Source of the DNA: Porites lobata
Lineage: Eukaryota > Cnidaria > Anthozoa > Scleractinia > Poritidae
Reading direction: 5' to 3'
Length of the DNA stretch: 64,000 nucleotides
Assembly (NCBI GenBank): GCA_942486035.1
Contig: CALNXK010000179.1
Span: 346,001-410,000 of the forward strand
The notes under the pieces are model-generated. The model ran no database searches, was not told the origin of the DNA, and was given only the letters and a program-made list of their open reading frames with translations. Both the position numbers and the translations under genes were made by a program. Shown in pieces: positions 24,901 to 32,094 of this stretch (positions within the stretch are counted from its first letter, which is position 1; each line of letters starts with the position of its first letter).

Positions 24901-25124
24901 CCATCTCTCTGCTGAGAAGAAAAATAACAAAATGAGCAATAGTGAGACCACAGAGCTATTCATTTACCTTCGTATTCTGAGGCTAACAGATTTTACTCAC
25001 GTCTGTAAGCTCCATGAATGTCTGGCGAAGATGCATATTCTGGACGGTAACTTCTCGTAGCAAAAGATAAATCCTCGAAGCCGGATTCTCGAGCCAATTC
25101 TTCACTCATCCTCTGCGTAGCCAT
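3755..25124 (-). CDS. SESTD1: SEC14-like domain and spectrin-repeat protein, SESTD1 orthologue (16 exons, 3' end outside window)
   Basis: Sixteen exons join in frame with GT-AG introns: 25124-25001, 24911-24846, 24516-24405, 21776-21686, 19995-19882, 19518-19402, 17508-17104, 16762-16640, 15752-15561, 14463-14352, 13507-13260, 12992-12870, 11083-10892, 10359-10009, 9682-9560 and 3946-3755. They give 895 residues with no stop. Residues about 55-208 form a SEC14/CRAL-TRIO-like domain (GGKDRQGRRILTIP, VIIDLRGSSW, IIKPDAFW, GGTLPYNHDRWID). The rest is spectrin-type helices. Motifs STYDYGRQ, CDVRRIKLQQ and FHRSAEK match vertebrate SESTD1 in order. In vertebrates SESTD1 binds phospholipids with calcium dependence and is linked to TRPC channels and Dapper/Vangl2 planar polarity; that role is transferred from the family. 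Trio/Kalirin also start with SEC14 plus spectrin repeats, but the repeat motifs fit SESTD1 better. The last exon ends at a donor site, so the C-terminus lies left of position 1. Confidence 0.88.
7235..7590. mobile_element. MITE family A, copy 1
   Basis: Long imperfect inverted ends rich in CGACGGCGACGGC and CGTTGTCGTCG. Shares its interior (GTACAAAAGAGCGTGATGCA) with 7911-8270 and is related to 39010-39320. Lies in a SESTD1 intron. Confidence 0.75.
7595..7899. mobile_element. Palindromic MITE family B, tandem pair
   Basis: Outer ends GGGCGCGATCCATTCGACC and GGATCGCGCCC. A unit of about 143 bp occurs twice in a row; the first unit lacks its right terminus and runs straight into the second (junction near 7738). 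Core hairpin GGACCACCTCAAAAGGTGGACC. A single copy lies at 26000-26163. Confidence 0.85.
7911..8270. mobile_element. MITE family A, copy 2
   Basis: Begins ATAGGGAGCCTATTAAAGCA and ends CGTCGTCGTTGCTTAAGGTA. Interior parallels 7235-7590. Copies 1 and 2 flank the family B pair. Confidence 0.75.
8861..8986. mobile_element. MITE family C, hairpin of about 126 bp
   Basis: GTTGTAGTTATTTTTTATCC on the left pairs with the complementary right arm ending TACAAC at 8986. A related hairpin with the same centre (ATGTA.G.TAATGA.GTTT) is at 48511-48630. Confidence 0.8.
9560..9682 (-). CDS. SESTD1: SESTD1 exon 15 (123-nt repeat half)
   Basis: Residues 791-831, beginning LLQWVKDRTNETEENRHR, another helix A. 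The donor gtttgt after LEARLK is weak, but it gives exactly 123 nt and phase 0. Reading through adds 23 codons and stops at 9488. Confidence 0.72.
10009..10359 (-). CDS. SESTD1: SESTD1 exon 14
   Basis: Residues 674-790: LVQQIEELRDAY, MGKALIDRMQLPPLYGEDGE, then a helix ending EINE. In vertebrates the matching segment (GKSLLDRL...VVYPDG) is close to the C-terminus; here it continues into further repeats. I placed the donor at gtagaa after EINE because it keeps phase 0; reading on reaches a stop within 13 codons. Confidence 0.82.
10892..11083 (-). CDS. SESTD1: SESTD1 exon 13 (192-nt repeat half)
   Basis: Residues 610-673: STYDYGRQFLQASLVLRRTC through ALMFHRSAEK. This is the clearest single match to vertebrate SESTD1 (STYDYGRQLLQA, FHSNAEK). 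192 nt. Confidence 0.92.
11274..12365. mobile_element. Foldback element with nested MITE family D
   Basis: Left arm ATTCACGATACTCGCCATC (11274 on) pairs with the right arm near 12311-12365 (AAAGATGGCGGACATCGTGA). Inside, 11671-11860 is a second inverted-repeat element with ends CGTCTGCGAA and TTCGCAGACG. Lies in the SESTD1 intron between exons 12 and 13... its left end is about 190 bp upstream of exon 13. Confidence 0.7.
12870..12992 (-). CDS. SESTD1: SESTD1 exon 12 (123-nt repeat half)
   Basis: Residues 569-609, beginning ATAWISQLRDATEHNLGD, helix A of a spectrin repeat. 123 nt, phase 0 at both ends. Confidence 0.83.
13260..13507 (-). CDS. SESTD1: SESTD1 exon 11
   Basis: Residues 486-568. 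Contains ELRERKLRTDELCDVRRIKL and QLKQSERDAEQ, closely matching a SESTD1 repeat (vertebrate DVRRLKMLQ). Exons 10 and 11 together give a 120-residue repeat. Confidence 0.87.
14352..14463 (-). CDS. SESTD1: SESTD1 exon 10
   Basis: Residues 449-486: CSVHLDDLFELLCSD through ETAESMLKTLEEKAE. Corresponds to the vertebrate DGLLGMLC...LLEEKL segment. Ends in phase 1. Confidence 0.82.
14521..14765 (+). mobile_element. tRNA-derived SINE
   Basis: At 14600-14671 a tRNA-like head has acceptor stems GGCTTGT/ACAAGCC, an A-box TTAGCTCAATTGGTAGA and a B-box AGTTCGAATCC. It is followed by TGAATTTTTTTCAG and a non-tRNA tail. The D and T stems are mismatched, so it is not a working tRNA. The tail resembles SINEs I recall from stony corals (memory, not searched). 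Lies in a SESTD1 intron. Confidence 0.8.
14846..15225. mobile_element. MITE, about 380 bp
   Basis: Left arm with ACCGAAAGTCATCTCGCC pairs with right arm GGCGAGATGGCTTTCGGGCG. An internal pair GCTGAGTTATGTCGCC/GGCGACATAACTCAGC gives a long hairpin. Confidence 0.82.
15561..15752 (-). CDS. SESTD1: SESTD1 exon 9 (192-nt repeat half)
   Basis: Residues 385-448, ending LRFHKSAGE. It is 192 nt like exons 13 and 16 and completes a 105-residue spectrin repeat with exon 8. Confidence 0.85.
16427..16513. repeat. Short perfect inverted repeat, 17-bp arms
   Basis: AGCCTGTGTACAGACCC (16427-16443) and its exact complement (16497-16513), with a loop of about 53 bp. A related hairpin is at 26663-26757. Confidence 0.85.
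16640..16762 (-). CDS. SESTD1: SESTD1 exon 8 (123-nt repeat half)
   Basis: Residues 344-384, beginning VIDWVFGSGEAYL, a typical spectrin helix A start (..W......L). It is 123 nt, the same length as exons 12 and 15. Confidence 0.85.
17104..17508 (-). CDS. SESTD1: SESTD1 exon 7
   Basis: The largest exon, residues 209-343. It bridges the SEC14 domain to the first spectrin-like repeat, with helical stretches on both sides of a proline-rich loop (NEPPVPPSQNFPGSP). Phase 0. Confidence 0.85.
17855..17952. repeat. 49-bp tandem duplication
   Basis: CACCATTTTACAAAGACTTC begins at 17855 and again at 17904; the two units differ at a few bases. Lies in the intron between SESTD1 exons 6 and 7. Confidence 0.85.
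18147..18470. mobile_element. MITE, about 320 bp
   Basis: Arms GATTTAAGGAGTATTATGGG (left) and AATAATACTCCTTAAATC (right), with GGTGGCC/GGCCAC further out. Confidence 0.75.
18776..19385. mobile_element. Inverted-repeat element, about 610 bp, next to SESTD1 exon 6
   Basis: Left CTTAAAGTGCGACTACTATA and right TATAGAAGTCGCACTGTAAG are inverted, as are GGGGCCACTTAG and TTTAGGTGGCCC just inside. The right end is about 17 bp from the donor of exon 6. Confidence 0.8.
19402..19518 (-). CDS. SESTD1: SESTD1 exon 6
   Basis: Residues 170-208, with DSQLTQELGGTLPYNHDRW, the C-terminal SEC14 motif (LT.E.GG.L.Y.H..W). Phase 0. A foldback transposon starts about 20 bp downstream in the next intron. Confidence 0.88.
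19882..19995 (-). CDS. SESTD1: SESTD1 exon 5
   Basis: Residues 132-169, with VYIIKPDAFWEKRR, the conserved KPD.FW segment of SESTD1, Trio and Kalirin SEC14 domains. Phase 0 at both ends. Confidence 0.88.
20929..21308. mobile_element. Non-autonomous hAT-like element, 380 bp, 6-bp target duplication
   Basis: Ends CAGAGATGCCAAC and GTTGGTATCACTG. Flanked by CCACTG at 20923-20928 and 21309-21314. Contains a C-tract near 20985. No transposase. Confidence 0.83.
21583..21603 (+). repeat. Interstitial telomere-type repeat
   Basis: Three and a half units of TTAGGG within a SESTD1 intron. Too short to suggest a telomere fusion. Confidence 0.85.
21686..21776 (-). CDS. SESTD1: SESTD1 exon 4
   Basis: Residues 101-131, containing VTVIIDLRGSSWKSAKPLL, the central strand and helix of the CRAL-TRIO-like fold. 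Ends in phase 0. Confidence 0.85.
21889..22344. mobile_element. Foldback MITE, about 455 bp
   Basis: Starts AGCCAGTTTTCACGGGCGAC and ends with the matching GTCACTAGAAAAAACCAGCC. Interior is rich in GACTCTGAC-type triplets. Same family as the larger element at 40909-42656. Confidence 0.75.
22640..22865. mobile_element. MITE family D, diverged copy
   Basis: AACAGCACCAAAATCCTTGC on the left and AGAACAAGGATATTAGCGCT on the right match the arms of 11671-11860. Confidence 0.65.
24405..24516 (-). CDS. SESTD1: SESTD1 exon 3
   Basis: Residues 64-101: GGKDRQGRRILTIPAGKTED, the SEC14-family strand motif, then a helix ending TQVPR. Donor gtatat, phase 2. Confidence 0.85.
24846..24911 (-). CDS. SESTD1: SESTD1 exon 2
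   Basis: Residues 42-64, ending in LRAKLAFTSG, the start of the SEC14-like fold. Tandem AG acceptors at 24912 and 24909 both keep frame, so one residue may be optional (a NAGNAG-type site). Confidence 0.8.
25001..25124 (-). CDS. SESTD1: SESTD1 exon 1 (start codon)
   Basis: Encodes residues 1-41 plus one base, beginning MATQRMSEELARESGFEDL. The ATG is at 25124-25122. The exon ends at a gtgagt donor, phase 1. This N-terminal extension before the SEC14 domain has no family motif. A 5' UTR exon upstream cannot be excluded. Confidence 0.75.
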
Positions 25125-25981
25125 ATTCTGGCTTTGTTTTTAGTTGTAGATTACAACCTCGCCAGATCAATACGGATCAAATTCACGCTGGGGTTAATCA
25201 GGAGTCAATAAATTGTCCTTGATATCTTTAATCATTGTCTGAAACCATCCAAGGACCGAACTTTTACGAGTGCAAAATTCTCAGTGCAGAACGCGTGACT
25301 GTCGTTGTAACCAGGCGGTTGTTGTTATGTTAGCTCAGTGCAATTCCGCGCTTCGTTTGATGCAAGATTCTCCTGATAGGCTTGGTCGGGCAATTACAAA
25401 AGAGTTTAGGAATTTCAGTATCATGTGCCTTTTGTCACGCTCTTTTGTCCTCCTTTATCATTCAAAACGAGTCCAAAAGACCATGAAGGAGCTATAATTA
25501 ACTTCAGCCGCGTTGATAATCGGGGACAATATTTGATCAAATGCCTTACGTCTCCGTATGTGCTAGGAGACCTCGCTTTTGTGTAAGGCCCCCGAGCTTA
25601 TCCCAGTGGCAGCTTGATTGTCGATATTCCCTATTTTAATAAACGGAAAAATCAGTAAGGATAAAAGTACGCGAGGTTCGAAAATTATTCAAGTGCTCGT
25701 AAGAATACAAAAACCCTTTCGTCTGAGCAGGGATGTCGTTAATTGTCGTATTTCGAGGACCCACCATTCCCCGGGGATGGGGGCGGAAGGTTAGGGACCA
25801 CATACCACAAAACGGTCTTTCACGACGACGCCGGTAGTTTCGTTCTGGCAAGGCAACCGCCAGCCTTCAGAGCCTTGTGACAATCACCGAGGTATTTCTC
25901 TCCTGTGCATTGCTGGCAACATCTTGGCCCGCAACCTCATCCAACATTGGGGAGGGTCTCCTCCCAGATAGCAAGCGTCAC

Positions 25982-26476
25982 TAGAGAGTTTTAGATCTGA
26001 GGGGCGCGATCCATTCAACCAAAATTCCAACCGGTCCGACCGGGAAAAGTGGTCCACCTCAAAAGGTGGACCCGTTTTTTCGAAACTTTTCCGGTTGGAC
26101 CGAACCGATCCATTGAGTTTTGGACCGAAATTTTCGGAAATTTTGGTTGAGTGGATCGCGCTCTGAAAGTTTACCGCGAACCTAACTGCTCGAGGTCACG
26201 TGACAAGTCTTTCGTGTCACGTTTGAGGTTTACGACGTGCGTTTTCAACCTTGGGAGGTAGGTTTTCACGTAAGTCATTTACCGGAAAGCTTTTGGCGTA
26301 TAATTCTTGTTCACTGATTGATATTTCTTCTATTTCTAAATGGAAAAATAAACCAGAATCCACTTCTTTAATCCGCCGCCAATCTAAATCGAATTATGTT
26401 TGAACGTCGAACCGCAAACGGGTAACCGCAAACCGCGGTTAGAGGTTCGCGGTAAACGCCGATCTAAAACTCTCTA
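25982..26476. mobile_element. Foldback element with nested family B MITE
   Basis: Outer arms TAGAGAGTTTTAGATC (25982-25997) and its exact complement (26461-26476). Within it, about 26000-26163 is a family B MITE (GGGGCGCGATCC to GGATCGCGC) flanked by TCTGA on both sides. Removing it restores pairing of GTTTACCGCGAACCT with AGGTTCGCGGTAAAC. Confidence 0.82.
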
Positions 26477-26477
26477 C

Positions 26478-26656
26478 TGACGTCTGCGAAACGGCGCCAA
26501 AATTCTTGTTCCAGGCCCCAGGAATGAAGAACGAGCTCCCCTAAAACGCCTGCGTGGGAGGCTAGGCCCCCACATGTACCAGGATTTGACATGTACCGGA
26601 AATTTGTTAATTCCCTTGGGGGCACAAAATGAGGATCTCAGCACTGCAGATTACCT
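26478..26656. mobile_element. MITE family D, diverged copy
   Basis: Starts TGACGTCTGCGAAACGGCGC and ends near ATCTCAGCACTGCAGAT; same layout as 11671-11860. Confidence 0.6.
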
Positions 26657-26662
26657 CCCGGA

Positions 26663-26757
26663 TAGCCTGTGAATAGGCCTTTTGTCGAGAGGGGAACTTG
26701 GTCCCTTCCCTTTCCTCGCCATTTTTTTCTCCAAACAGAGAGCCTGTTCACAGGCTA
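26663..26757. repeat. Short inverted repeat
   Basis: TAGCCTGTGAA (26663) pairs with TTCACAGGCTA ending at 26757. It directly abuts the LINE fragment. Confidence 0.7.
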
Positions 26758-28250
26758 CTTCCCAGACACCCAGTGTGGTTTCCGCTCAGATGGAGGAATT
26801 GCCAACATGATATTTGCTGCACGCCAGTTCCAGGAAAAATGCGGTAAGCAGCATTGCGTCCTCTACATGACCGTAGTTGACCTGACCAAGGCCTTCGATA
26901 CGGTGAGCATAGACGGCTTGTGGAAGATAATGAAGAAGTTTGGCTGTCCAATCAGGCTCGTAACGATCATCCGAAAGCGGGATGGTTAAAGGTCTGGATG
27001 ATGGGGACGAGTCAGAAGCCTTACCAGTTACCAACGGCGTCAATCAAGGCTGCGTTGTCTCTCCGACAGCCTTCCAGGATCCTTCCCTAATTGTAAGGAT
27101 AGAATACCTTAGGCACCTGAAGACTGTTACAAAGGCAAAGGAGACCGTCATCAGGGCCTTCTTGTTTGCTGAAGACTGTACCCTTAGCGCCAACACAGAG
27201 CAGATGATGCAGAATGAATTGGACTGCTCTTCTCAAGGCTGTGGCAACTTCGGCCTTACCATCAGCACCACAAAGACTGAAGTCATGTATCAGCTAGCAC
27301 CTGGAAAGCTTTACTAGGAACCACACACAAAACCTATAGGCAGTTGACAACTTCACCTATATGGGTACAGTAGAACCTCGATATAACGAACATCCATACA
27401 GCGAACAAATTTTTCTAGTACCTTGAAGGTTCGTTATACGACGTTTCACTGTAGTACACTTTCAAAAGAGTTGTACATCATGGGGTGAAGTCACCAACAG
27501 GATTACTGAGACCAGCGTCACCATCGGAAGACACCGTGAGAAGGTCTGTCTGGGAGCAGAAAGGCATCAGCCTCAGCTCACCTCTAAGCTGAAGGTTTAC
27601 CGTGTAGTAGAACTCCACTCTCCTTTACGCCGGCGAGACCCGGACTTTCTACAGCAGACATGACGCTCAATCATTGCTATCCGAGCTTCCTCCGCAGACT
27701 TCTCAAAATTCCTGACACGGAGGTAATAGACGTGGGTGGCATCCCAGCGTTTGCACCGTCCTACAAAAAGCCAAGTTCAGATGGCCAGCCACGTCGCCAG
27801 GGTGCCTGAAAATAGCAGCCACTGTATGGAGCGCGGCTGTCATGGCAAGCGCTAGGTTGAAGGGAACAGAAGAAGCGTTTCGAATACTGCCCCAAGGCCG
27901 AGTCCCACAAAGACGTTGAAGTCGAAAACCCAGTACTTGGGAGTCGCGAGCTAATTGCAAGGACCGTTCAACTTGGCGTCGAAGAGTTATCACTGAGGCC
28001 CGTGCGGCAGAAAAACGAAGGACCGCAACAGAAGAACACAGAAAACGTGCCTCGCAAAGCTGCAGCACCACACACTCTTGTCTCATGGGTTCAGATTGAC
28101 CTCACAACCAATCTTCGGACCTACCGCCGCTGGTCTTCAGTCTGAAGTTATGGTCATCTTCGACCCCAGTTCGAAAGAGGAACAACACTCCTCTCGTTCC
28201 GACTATTTTCTCTCTTTGTAATGACTAACCGTCTCACTATCTAATAATAA
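26758..28250 (+). pseudogene. Broken LINE reverse transcriptase
   Basis: Plus-strand frames carry RT motifs in order: TQCGFRSDGG, DLTKAFDTVSIDGLW, TNGVNQGCVVSPTAF, then FLFAEDCTL where the usual catalytic box is [YF]ADD, and GLTISTTKTEVM. Frame changes and stops interrupt it, and part of the palm between the QGC and ADD motifs is missing. Downstream, RWPATSPGCLKIAA-type sequence fits the C-terminal region of such ORFs. 5' truncated: it starts in mid-RT. Clade not assigned. A pogo-like insert sits at 27368-27451. Confidence 0.85.
27368..27451. mobile_element. 84-bp pogo/Tigger-like MITE inside the LINE
   Basis: Ends CAGTAGAACCTCGATATAAC and the near-complementary CGTTATACGACGTTTCACTG, flanked by TA at 27366-27367 and 27452-27453, as expected for Tc1/mariner/pogo insertion. 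Confidence 0.85.
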
Positions 28251-28584
28251 GGATGTCGGACTTTGTGATAGAATTGAATCACTCTCACTCTGTCTTATTG
28301 TGTAATGAAATAAGCTCTAGAACTTTGTCATTAATATTTTTGCTCTTTGTAGTGACTCTTTGAAGAAGTTTTCCCAAACTGGTTCGGTAGCCGACAAACC
28401 ACCACACCCTCCAGTTTAGAAGATAACTTTGATTCAGGAAGAGTTTTAACCCTATTTTACTACATTGGCTTGCCGGTTTTTTGGGATTGATCGATGCAAG
28501 GCTGGTGAAACTCTTTGATCTTCAGGGAAACGTTTTTAGAAGCACTGGCGCCTTTATCCTCCGTTGCGATATCTTCTCTTACTA

Positions 28585-28607
28585 CTATTTATTTATTTAT
28601 TTATTTT
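28585..28607. repeat. TTTA microsatellite
   Basis: Five units of TATT/TTTA in intergenic DNA. Confidence 0.85.
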
Positions 28608-29358
28608 GCCTCTCTTTCTCTAGACGGGATTGTCGATCGAGCTGTCGCAGCTTTCACTATCTTATGAAAGTGGAAACTTCCTTAAGATTTTTCTTAGTTG
28701 TTGTCATAACTTTTAAGAATGAAAGAATAAAGATAAATCATCTCTGTCATGTACAACATCGACCATCTTGATAGAATTGTTAGAATTTTACGAAAAGCAG
28801 TATACCGGCCTGGCGGAAATAATGGTCAGTCCCTTATATTACCTTCTTTGCAATTTTTTCTCGGTATACAAGATCTTGAGTGTTACTATTGCAGGATGGC
28901 AAGTGAGAACTATTCAACTCTACAACCTTTCACTTTTTTATTGAGTTGTTAAAAGTGAGTTTTCTTCTTCAAGTTTAGTGTTCGAGTGATATTTGTGTTT
29001 TCAAGGAGATTTACAGTCACAATGTCTGTTATTGCATATTTTAAAATGTCAAAGGATAAGCTGCACTTTCTACGAGAAGAGGTGGCCGTATTAACAGTAG
29101 CTAGCCTGGCATAGACCAGGCTCCTTGCTAGCGAAATAGGCGAACAACAGGGCACAAAAAAGCTATCCCGGAGGGGGAAGGTCGCAGTAATTTTTCGGGT
29201 CGGCCGAAATGCAAAAATTCAAATAATTATGAAACTCTGAATAATAAAAGGGCAAGTCTTAGCTTCCAAACCCTTCTATTGCCTTTTTACTTTATCATGT
29301 TATCTACAAAGCGACTGAAACCTCTATCTTGAATGTAAACAACAACAGCTTCAGTCTA

Positions 29359-29588
29359 GGGGCCCGTTTCTCGAAAGCCCCGGAAACTTTTCGGGCCCGT
29401 AAAGCCATAGCAAAATCTCGAACCTTACGATTACAGAGCTGTTTTATTTACATATTCTTAATATGAAGAGAGGTTTCCTACATACAAGAAGTTTCAGGCG
29501 TATATACTTCTCCGTCTTTAGGTACAGTTGAACTAAAAATGGCTTTTCGGGCCCGAAAGGTTTCCGGGTCTTTCGAGAAACGGGCCCC
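29359..29588. mobile_element. MITE, 230 bp
   Basis: GGGGCCCGTTTCTCGAAAG at the left and CTTTCGAGAAACGGGCCCC at the right are exact complements. GGGCCCG boxes lie inside both arms. Confidence 0.88.
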
Positions 29589-31345
29589 AGGCCTGTTAAT
29601 TATCGGGAATCTGGTCCCTGGTCTCAGGCTCTATTAACGGGCGTTCATTGTACTCATCCGCGTGTACTACCATATTAATGTGTTTCCAACCTCCCTTAAC
29701 CGACGGAAACAGAAGTGTTTCCGGTCGTCGCTTCCCCTTTTGTTTGAGGGAAAAGCTCTGGGAACGAGATTGTTTTAAATATTTCGGCTCGAACTGGTTC
29801 AGGAGCTACATATATTTCTGGAGGAAGAAAGAGAACAAAAGTGAATTCAATTCATGTCCCATTTTCACGGCCTTTGTTTTAATCTCCCAAACTCTGATCA
29901 GACGAATTATTCTACGTTTCAAACAGGGAATCCTCACAGATTAACTGAACAAATAATATAGGCTGGCCACTTACTTCAGCAAATTACAAAATAAAATTTA
30001 AATATGCAAATTAAAACGTGCAGAAAAACCGTCCCAAAATCAACATTAGTTTTACGTACCTACAATCATCCTAGTGAGGTACATATATTATTGGACATAG
30101 ATCCCCAAGAAGCAAGTCTAAATTCATTGAAGATCGTCTGAAAAAAAATTGTCTAAGATTTCCAATAATGCCCATGTACATCTCCCCATCAAGACAAACA
30201 GAGCAATTTTTTCCCGTCTTTGAACTCTGCGAACTCGCTAAATGGTAATGAAGTTTGAAGGAACACAAATTATTAAAAGCACCATTTTCTCCGCCGTCTC
30301 TGCCGTATTGCTTAAGCATCACCTGTGCCCCGAATCAAATCACCGTGATTTTTCAGTTCATCACTGCCGTGTGGTAGTTTTATGTTTGGGGCAGTTTTTT
30401 TATTGACGATGGAACTGAAGGAAAATTATTAAGGTAAAGGACCATCCAGAACATTTTTCCATTTTTTATTTTCAAAAAGAAAAGTTTTCTAAAATCAGTT
30501 TCCTGCTTTTCATCATAACGATGCTCTTAAGTTGTATCTTAACAGTTAATCAATGTGATGATTATCATTAGCCTGGGTAGTTTTTTTTTTTTTTTTTGAC
30601 TTGGGGGGAGGGGCTTCAGTATTTCGTTCTTCGGAATTTTGGCTTCAAAATGAGATTGCCTTTATTTCATATGAACAAAAACTGTAACATTTATCGGGTC
30701 CTTTGCCATGGACCTAGATTTCTATGTATGTGGTAATATACTTGACTTTTAAGAGGGTTCTCAATAGGTTTTTCAAATCCCGATCTCCCGATCTAACCGC
30801 TTCGCTTCAGTCCGTAATCCCGCTGCAAATTGGCTTTATCGCACATCCCGTATGCTTACTTGAAAACCGAATATCGCCCCCATTTTTTTCAGAAATGCTG
30901 AATCCGAGCCCCAGACTTCAATTAAGTCAAATCCCGGATCCCGAAAAACCTATTGGGGACCCTCGTTTAACGTCCCGTAGTTACTAAAGGCCTGTCGCTA
31001 TCTTTGTTAGAGGAGCCTTCAACATATGATAGTGTGATGTCCCCAAAAGGAGCCATTCTCCAGTGATCTTACTTACATGTTATGCTATATACAATTGCAT
31101 TGAAGATATAGATATTGTAAATCGTATATTCAGTAATGAGTGCGTTAAACGGGGGCACTTATGACTTAGTCCATAGTTTTGGCTGATAATGAGGGAGTGG
31201 GGTCGCCAATTCAAAAGGGGATGCTATTTCGAGCGTTATCGTTAAAATAGGCAAAATCTCTTTCTGTTACAGAAAGATATAGAACTTGGCTTGGCCATGA
31301 GATGAATGTTCGGGGATTTTGGCCCTGAATGAACTGCATTATTCC

Positions 31346-32094
31346 CTAGACTTGAGTCTTCGATTTATGAGCATGCCGTTTCTTTGATGCCTGCCTCCTC
31401 TTGACGCCAGATGTCGCGTTCACTTTAGAGCGTCCGGAAATGTAGCCTCTTATCTGGCCAGGCTGCATTTCAGGCGTCCATGGAGTTGCTATGTTTGGTA
31501 CACCTGGTTGCATTGGCATCATACTGTTGAACTGCGGATACGGCATTTGTGGCATCATGCTATTCATTTGGGAGGCCATGCTTGGCTGGTAATTAACCCT
31601 CGAAAATGCTGCGATGTCAGGTCTCCCTATCGGCGAACCTCCAGCCATTTGAGGAAGTTCTCCAGTCGCTGGTATTACTGTAGTCTGCTCTGCCGGCATG
31701 ACTACATTTGGCGACAGATCTATACCTTGACTTGCTGTTGGAGTGAAAGATGTCATTGCCATCGGTTGAGAGGAAGGCATAAAGGGCACCACTGAGGGTA
31801 TCCGACCTGGAACGAGTGTTTGCTGAGTTCCAAGCGAGTCACCCTTACGCTGTCCCTTCAGAAGACTGGTATCTTCACTATTTGAATCTTCTTGGATTGT
31901 GAATGGAAGATTGTGCATGCGAATTATACCGGGAACTTTATCTTCAACATTATCCAGTGGGTTTACTTGTGCGTTTAACAAGGCGTCGTCTTGGTTTGAA
32001 GCTTTGCTGATTCGTTTTTCCATCTCGTTGCCAAATTTGTCATCTTGATTATTGAACATTTTTATCTCTTCACTTTCTTCACCTTCCTCGTCAT
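31346..32094 (-). CDS. Gene A exon 3 (C-terminus)
   Basis: Residues 788-1036. Starts DDEEGEESEEIK, continuing the acidic block. Then comes an M/P/Q-rich segment (MNSMMPQMPYPQFNSMMP), the basic tail and a stop at 31346. Confidence 0.85.

Larger units (their letters stand above)
25140..31345. other. Intergenic region rich in transposons
   Basis: No host gene recognised between the SESTD1 start and the 3' end of gene A. It holds a run of adjacent and nested elements from 25982 to 28250 and one MITE at 29359-29588. 28250-29350 and 29600-31345 show no supported coding sequence; there is a T-tract near 30578-30598. Confidence 0.65.

Noticed and set aside
3746..25124. Assignment of the first gene to Trio or Kalirin
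   Set aside because: The SEC14 domain is compatible, but the spectrin region matches SESTD1-specific motifs (STYDYGRQ, DVRR.K, FH..AEK). No DH or PH domain was seen, although the 3' end is outside the window.
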